Origin: Acidimicrobiia bacterium | GTDB lineage: Bacteria > Actinomycetota > Acidimicrobiia > Acidimicrobiales > Ilumatobacteraceae | Direction: 5' to 3' | DNA length: 10,191 nucleotides | Assembly: GCA_030425785.1 (NCBI GenBank) | Contig: JAUHYJ010000079.1 | Location: 1 to 10,191, forward strand | Shown here: in pieces, positions 6,949 through 10,191 of the stretch | Position numbering within the stretch: position 1 is the first letter of the stretch | Layout: each line of letters opens with the position of its first letter | The notes under the pieces: generated by a model | What the model saw: only the letters and a program-made list of their open reading frames with translations | Told to the model about the DNA's origin: nothing | The model's database searches: none | Translations under genes and position numbers: made by a program

Positions 6949-7098
6949 GCGGGTTTCCTTCGTGACAGCGGGTAGGGCGTGCGCTTGTGTATCGACCGAT
7001 GCGGGCACCGGTTGAACCACCACTGGTCGGTTTTGACGAAATCCGGACGCTATGGCGACAGTCCGTGTCACCTACGTGGCCTGCGACACACCTTGCGG

Positions 7099-7130
7099 TC
7101 GAGTTGTCAAGAAGTGTTCGAGGTGTCAAG
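7099..7130. repeat. Two 13-bp direct boxes (TCGAGKTGTCAAG), 19-bp period
   Basis: tcgagttgtcaag at 7099-7111 and tcgaggtgtcaag at 7118-7130 differ at one base. Read on the minus strand each begins CTTGACA, containing a perfect TTGACA hexamer, so they could be tandem -35 elements toward the protease, or tandem operators. No good -10 lies at 16-18 bp for either on the minus strand, which makes operator sites somewhat more likely. The binding factor is unknown. Confidence 0.6.
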
Positions 7131-7151
7131 CATCGTTCTCGGCGGTACCGT
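7123..7151 (+). promoter_or_regulatory. Candidate promoter of the Tad operon
   Basis: GTGTCA (7123-7128) as -35 and TACCGT (7146-7151, TAnnnT type) as -10 are 17 bp apart. The predicted start near 7158 would give a leader of about 40 bases before the ATG at 7198, with a GGAGGGG ribosome site near its end. The -35 lies inside the second 13-bp direct box, so a protein bound there would affect this promoter. The -35 matches consensus at only four of six bases. Confidence 0.35.
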
Positions 7152-7197
7152 CATCGGCGCCGACTTCCCCCGTTCCGACCTCGATGTTGGAGGGGAC

Positions 7198-7830
7198 ATG
7201 CTCACCGTCTGTTGGGCAGCGAAGGGCGGCAGCGGTACGACCGTCGTCGCCGCTGCAATCGCACTCTCGAGCGCGGCGCCCACCGTGCTCGTCGACCTCG
7301 CCGGCGATCTCCCGTTGGTCCTCGGCGTCGACGCCGACGGACGCCCCGGTGTCCACGACTGGCTCACCTCGGGGGCCCCGGCCGATCGACTCGATCGGCT
7401 CGCCGTACCACTCGGGTCGACGCGCACCCTCGTGCCGCGCGGCGAGGCCGCCCTGCCGGTCGATGACGCACGCTGGGCCGCACTCGGGCGCGCACTCGCC
7501 ACGCGGCCCGATCGCGTGATCGTCGATGCCGGCACCGGCGATCCGCCGCCCGCGCTGTGCGCGGCGGCCGATGCGCTCCTGATCGTCACCCGGCCCTGCT
7601 ACGTGGGCCTGCGCAGGGCGATCGCCTCGACATGCCGCCCGACCGGTGTGGTGCTCGTCGACGAGCCGGGCCATCGCCTGAGCGCCGACGACGTCGAGCG
7701 CAGCCTCGGCGTACCGGTCGTCGCCACCGTGCTGCTCGACCCCGCGATCGCCCGCGCCGTCGACTCGGGTCTCCTCGTGTCGCGCCTGCCGCGTGCGTGC
7801 ACGACCCAGCTGGGCCGGGTCGCCGCATGA
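7198..7830 (+). CDS. tadZ: TadZ/CpaE/Ssd-like MinD-family ATPase of Tad pilus operon
   Basis: A 210-residue cytosolic protein of the ParA/MinD group that, in Tad systems, helps localise the pilus machine; the actinobacterial relative is called Ssd. The deviant Walker A is KGGSGTT (9-15): the signature Lys is kept but the second, phosphate-binding Lys before the final Thr is replaced by Thr, as in many TadZ/CpaE proteins. Other motifs are VLVDLAGD (30-37), the Walker B-like VIVDAGTG (107-114) and TRPCYVGLRRA (131-141). It is shorter than typical Ssd/CpaE proteins because the N-terminal receiver-like domain is absent. I chose ATG 7198 because GGAGGGG precedes it at normal spacing and the ATPase fold starts directly there; the frame is open to 6979 without plausible coding content. 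Its stop overlaps the tadA start by ATGA. Confidence 0.85.
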   Translation: MLTVCWAAKGGSGTTVVAAAIALSSAAPTVLVDLAGDLPLVLGVDADGRPGVHDWLTSGAPADRLDRLAVPLGSTRTLVPRGEAALPVDDARWAALGRALATRPDRVIVDAGTGDPPPALCAAADALLIVTRPCYVGLRRAIASTCRPTGVVLVDEPGHRLSADDVERSLGVPVVATVLLDPAIARAVDSGLLVSRLPRACTTQLGRVAA

Positions 7831-8921
7831 GCGCCGACGCACTCGTCGACCGGGTGTGCACCGAGGCGATCTCCACCGAGGGCGACACCCGCACCGTGGT
7901 CACCGCGCTGGTCGATCGGCTCGCACCACTGGCCACGAGCACCGAGAGAGCGGCGGCGATCGACGGTGCCGTCGCCCGGCTCGACGGGCTCGACCGACTC
8001 GAGCGCTACCTGGCCGACGACTCGATCGACGAGGTCCTGGTGACCGGTGGCACCGAGGTCTGGATCGAGCGCGACGGCGTGCTCGCGCCCGTCGATCGGC
8101 TCCGACCGGGCGCCATCGGCGTGATCCTGCAGCGCGTGCTCGCCCGCACCGGCCGCCGACTCGATCGCACCGAACCGGTCGTCGACACGCGGCTCGCCGA
8201 CGGTTCACGACTGTGCGCGGTGATCGAGCCGGTCGCCGTCGGTGGCACCGCCGTGTCGATCCGCCGGCATCGCGTCCGCCGGGTGTCCCTCGACGCGTTC
8301 GGCCCACCCGACGTCGTCGGTGTCGTGCGCTCGCTGCTCGACCGGCGTGCGAACGTGCTCGTCAGCGGTGCGACGTCGTCGGGCAAGACGACCCTCGTCG
8401 CCGCCGCCCTGCGCGAGCTCCCGTGCGAGGAACGGATCGTGGTCGTCGAGGACACGGCCGAGATCGACATCCCGACCCACCACCTGGTCCGGCTCGAGGC
8501 GCGCCCGTCGACCGCCGACGGGCTGCGTGCGATCGACGCCGCCCAGCTGGTCCGGGCGGCGTTGCGGCTGCGCCCCGACCGTCTCGTCGTCGGCGAGTTC
8601 CGCGGTGACGAGGTGCTCGCCGCCGTGCAGGCGTTCAACACCGGCCACGACGGCTCGTGGTCGACCTGCCATGCGAACGGGGCGATCGACGCGCTGGCCC
8701 GGCTCGAGACGCTGGTGCTGGTCGCCGCCCCGTCGTGGCCGATCACCGCGATCCGGTCCGAGGTCACACGATCGATCGACGCCGTCGTCCACGTCGCACG
8801 ACGCGACGGCCGTCGATCGATCGAGACGATCATCGAACCCGCCGGCGGTCACGACGGGCCCGACGGCCACGTCGTCGTCCGAGACGGCGAGCGCGTCGCC
8901 GATCTCCGGAGGCGGCGATGA
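7827..8921 (+). CDS. tadA: TadA/CpaF-type secretion ATPase
   Basis: A 364-residue cytosolic ATPase of the type II/IV secretion superfamily that powers assembly of Flp/Tad pili. After an N-terminal domain (~1-150, including DDSIDEVLVTGG, typical of CpaF) the RecA-like domain holds Walker A GATSSGKT (181-188), the Asp-box region VVVEDTAEID (205-214), Walker B LVVGEFRGDE (253-262; usually GEVRG) and the His box GSWSTCHANG (276-285). All catalytic motifs are present, so it should be active as a hexamer. It starts at the ATG of an ATGA overlap with tadZ and ends in another with tadB, which indicates translational coupling. It is somewhat shorter than proteobacterial TadA, as is usual in actinobacterial clusters. 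Confidence 0.95.
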   Translation: MSADALVDRVCTEAISTEGDTRTVVTALVDRLAPLATSTERAAAIDGAVARLDGLDRLERYLADDSIDEVLVTGGTEVWIERDGVLAPVDRLRPGAIGVILQRVLARTGRRLDRTEPVVDTRLADGSRLCAVIEPVAVGGTAVSIRRHRVRRVSLDAFGPPDVVGVVRSLLDRRANVLVSGATSSGKTTLVAAALRELPCEERIVVVEDTAEIDIPTHHLVRLEARPSTADGLRAIDAAQLVRAALRLRPDRLVVGEFRGDEVLAAVQAFNTGHDGSWSTCHANGAIDALARLETLVLVAAPSWPITAIRSEVTRSIDAVVHVARRDGRRSIETIIEPAGGHDGPDGHVVVRDGERVADLRRRR

Positions 8922-9586
8922 CGCTCACCGACGCATGTGCGCTGCTGGCCGGCGTCTGGGTCGGTTGGCGGACGTGGCCGCGGCCGCCGACACGTCGCCC
9001 CGAGCGGCCGGCGCCGACCGCCGGCACGACCCCGCGTCGCGTCGCGCCGGGCGCGACGGCCGCACGTCGGCGCCGCGACACGACCTCGGCCGAGTCGCTG
9101 GCCCGATGGTGCGTCGAGGTCGCCCGTCTCGTGCGGTCGGGCGAATCGCTCGCCACGGCGGCCGACACCGTCGAAGCACCCGACGAGCCGCGGCTCGTCG
9201 AGGCCATCGCAGCGCTCCGGCGAGGCGAGTCACCCGACGTCGACGCTCCGGCCGACCGCGACGTCGCACTGGTGCTCGGCGTGCTCGCCGGTGTGCACGC
9301 CCACGGCGGCGCCGCCGCCGAGCCGCTCGACCGCGCCGCGACCGTGTTGCGATCGCGCGCCGAACTGCTGGCCGAGGCCGCCACGCAGTCGGCGCAGGCT
9401 CGCTGGTCGGCGCAGATCATGACCGTCCTCCCCGGCGCGATGCTCGTGATCCTGCTGGTCACCTCGTCGTCGGTGCGCGCCGCGGTGGTGCACCCGGTCG
9501 GGCTCGCCGTGGTCGGCACCGGGGCCGTCCTGAACCTGATCGGATGGTGGTGGCTGCGCGCCCTGCTCGCGAGGCCGACGGCATGA
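8918..9586 (+). CDS. tadB: TadB-like inner-membrane platform protein (T2SF family)
   Basis: A 222-residue membrane protein that would form the pilus assembly platform with TadC and contact the TadA ATPase. There is a short N-terminal hydrophobic stretch (~5-18), a basic Pro/Arg-rich linker (~20-55), then the cytoplasmic T2SF helical domain (~58-165, with LARWCVEVARLVRSGESLATA). Two C-terminal membrane helices follow (~167-183 and ~194-216). The sequence is divergent from well-studied TadB proteins and the call leans on gene order and topology. It overlaps tadA and tadC by ATGA, and GGAGG lies five bases before its ATG. Confidence 0.85.
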   Translation: MTLTDACALLAGVWVGWRTWPRPPTRRPERPAPTAGTTPRRVAPGATAARRRRDTTSAESLARWCVEVARLVRSGESLATAADTVEAPDEPRLVEAIAALRRGESPDVDAPADRDVALVLGVLAGVHAHGGAAAEPLDRAATVLRSRAELLAEAATQSAQARWSAQIMTVLPGAMLVILLVTSSSVRAAVVHPVGLAVVGTGAVLNLIGWWWLRALLARPTA

Positions 9587-10050
9587 GGCGGCGCGACCTC
9601 GGTCCGACGCGCTTCCCCGACGCCGTCGAACTCGTCGTCCTCGCCGTACGGGCCGGGTTGACGCCGATCGCCGCCGTCTCGGCCGCCGGCCGCCTCGCCG
9701 ACCCGTCGGTCGCGCCGGCCTTCGACGCGTTCGAGCACTCGCTCCGACGCGGCGCGAGCTTCGCCGACGCGCTCGAGGCCTTTCCGGAGCACCTCGGCGA
9801 CGTCGCCCGGCCATTCGCCGACGGGTTGGCCCGCGCCGAGCGATACGGCGGCGCGCTCGGCCCGTTGCTCGATCAGCTCGCCGAGGACGCCCGGACCCGG
9901 CGACGGCGCCAGATCGAGCAGGCCGTGCGCCGGCTGCCGGTGTCGATGTCGTTCCCCCTCGTCGTGTGCACCCTCCCCTCGTTCGTCCTCCTCGCCGTGA
10001 TCCCGGCGGTTCTGGGCGCCGTCGGCGCCCTGCGCGGCTCGCTGCCGTGA
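9583..10050 (+). CDS. tadC: TadC-like inner-membrane platform protein (T2SF family)
   Basis: A 155-residue protein with the T2SF helical domain (~10-115: DAVELVVLAVRAGLTPIAA, then LRRGASFADALEAF) and a final membrane region ~121-150 containing RRLPVSMSFPLVVCTLPSF, the hallmark end of TadC-type proteins. It is the second platform subunit next to TadB. It is shorter than typical TadC because it has only the C-terminal hydrophobic region, as in many actinobacterial clusters. It starts in an ATGA overlap with tadB and is followed after 54 bp by the next gene of the cluster. Confidence 0.88.
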   Translation: MRRRDLGPTRFPDAVELVVLAVRAGLTPIAAVSAAGRLADPSVAPAFDAFEHSLRRGASFADALEAFPEHLGDVARPFADGLARAERYGGALGPLLDQLAEDARTRRRRQIEQAVRRLPVSMSFPLVVCTLPSFVLLAVIPAVLGAVGALRGSLP

Positions 10051-10104
10051 CCCCTGCGACCGATCGAGCTACCGCTCCCCCGACACTCCAGAGAGGAACT
10101 CGCC

Positions 10105-10191
10105 ATGCAGCACTCCAACGCCCCGACCATCAGCACCACCCGCACCACCCGCACCACCCGCACCGCCCGTACCGTCCGTGACGCCGGGCAG
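10105..10191 (+). CDS. Small Tad-locus protein, probable Flp-type pilin or DUF4244-like (partial)
   Basis: Only the first 29 residues are in the window; the frame is open at the right edge. An AGAGGA ribosome site lies about eight bases before the ATG, and the gene follows tadC by 54 bp on the same strand. The visible part is hydrophilic and basic: a Thr-Arg run (TTRTTRTTRTARTVR) leading to RDAGQ. In Flp pilins and in the small proteins that follow tadC in actinobacteria, a similar stretch (basic residues, then Gly-Gln) precedes the S/T-x-E-Y prepilin cleavage region and a hydrophobic helix. That continuation would lie just outside the window, so the pilin identity is inferred from position and from this short lead-in. 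Confidence 0.55.
   Translation, partial: MQHSNAPTISTTRTTRTTRTARTVRDAGQ
10135..10179 (+). repeat. 9-bp coding tandem repeat (Thr-Thr-Arg)
   Basis: Three perfect accacccgc units are followed by accgcccgt and accgtccgt, giving five Thr-x-Arg triplets in the leader of the last, partial gene. The repeat may change length by slippage, which would lengthen or shorten the basic leader without changing frame. Confidence 0.8.

Larger units (their letters stand above)
6949..7197. promoter_or_regulatory. Divergent regulatory region between protease and Tad operon
   Basis: This 249-bp region carries no convincing gene; open frames crossing it lack ribosome sites and domain content. It holds the ribosome sites of both flanking genes, two 13-bp direct repeats (7099-7130) and a candidate plus-strand promoter. 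It also has a short GACA-N5-TGTC inverted repeat at 7057-7069. Both the protease and the pilus operon must be expressed from here, so shared control is plausible. I found no match to a c-di-GMP riboswitch by eye. Confidence 0.5.

Noticed and set aside
6979..7197. An N-terminal extension of the TadZ-like ATPase
   Set aside because: It has no ribosome site, reads through the divergent regulatory region and adds no domain; the ATG at 7198 with GGAGGGG starts exactly at the ATPase fold.
6949..7197. Cyclic di-GMP riboswitch upstream of the protease or Tad genes
   Set aside because: The conserved core of the GEMM-type riboswitch could not be found on either strand by eye.

Overview
The window looks like chromosomal DNA of a high-GC actinobacterium. 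The support is uniformly high-GC codon usage, GTG/TTG starts with AGGAGG-type ribosome sites, a tight-adherence (Tad/Flp) pilus operon in actinobacterial order, and a subtilase with a Trp-Ser-rich pentapeptide tail. A marine Acidimicrobiia (Ilumatobacter-like) host is my guess from style, not a demonstrated assignment.

Layout from left to right. (1) Positions 1-1653 look like the end of an integrated element. On the minus strand are a small excisionase-like helix-turn-helix gene (18-233) and a tyrosine-recombinase integrase (312-1479) broken by a frame change near 720. Next comes a 175-bp non-coding stretch holding direct and inverted repeats, including four decamers at exact 10-bp spacing. 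(2) This end abuts the 3' end of a selenocysteine tRNA (selC, anticodon UCA, minus strand, 1654-1749). That suggests the element used the tRNA 3' end as its attachment site; the other end lies left of the window. (3) A D-2-hydroxyacid dehydrogenase (1784-2740, plus strand) diverges from the tRNA and may be leaderless. (4) Tail to tail with it, 3 bp away, is a large minus-strand membrane protein with GAF, GGDEF (AGDEF variant) and EAL domains (2744-5290), predicted to make and/or degrade cyclic di-GMP. (5) Upstream of that on the same strand is a membrane-anchored or secreted S8 serine protease (5404-6948). Its last 127 residues are 25 tandem WSSGS/WSNDA pentapeptides ending at the stop codon. 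(6) A ~250-bp divergent intergenic region with two 13-bp tandem boxes separates it from a plus-strand Tad operon: tadZ/ssd-like ATPase, tadA ATPase, tadB, tadC, each overlapping the next by ATGA. The window ends inside a small gene whose visible end resembles the lead-up to a Flp-type prepilin cleavage site.

How the parts may work together: the right half groups a pilus assembly machine, a surface protease with a repetitive tail and a cyclic di-GMP enzyme around one shared regulatory region. This is consistent with a surface-attachment module, but co-regulation is inferred from position only. The left end is a decaying mobile element next to a housekeeping tRNA.
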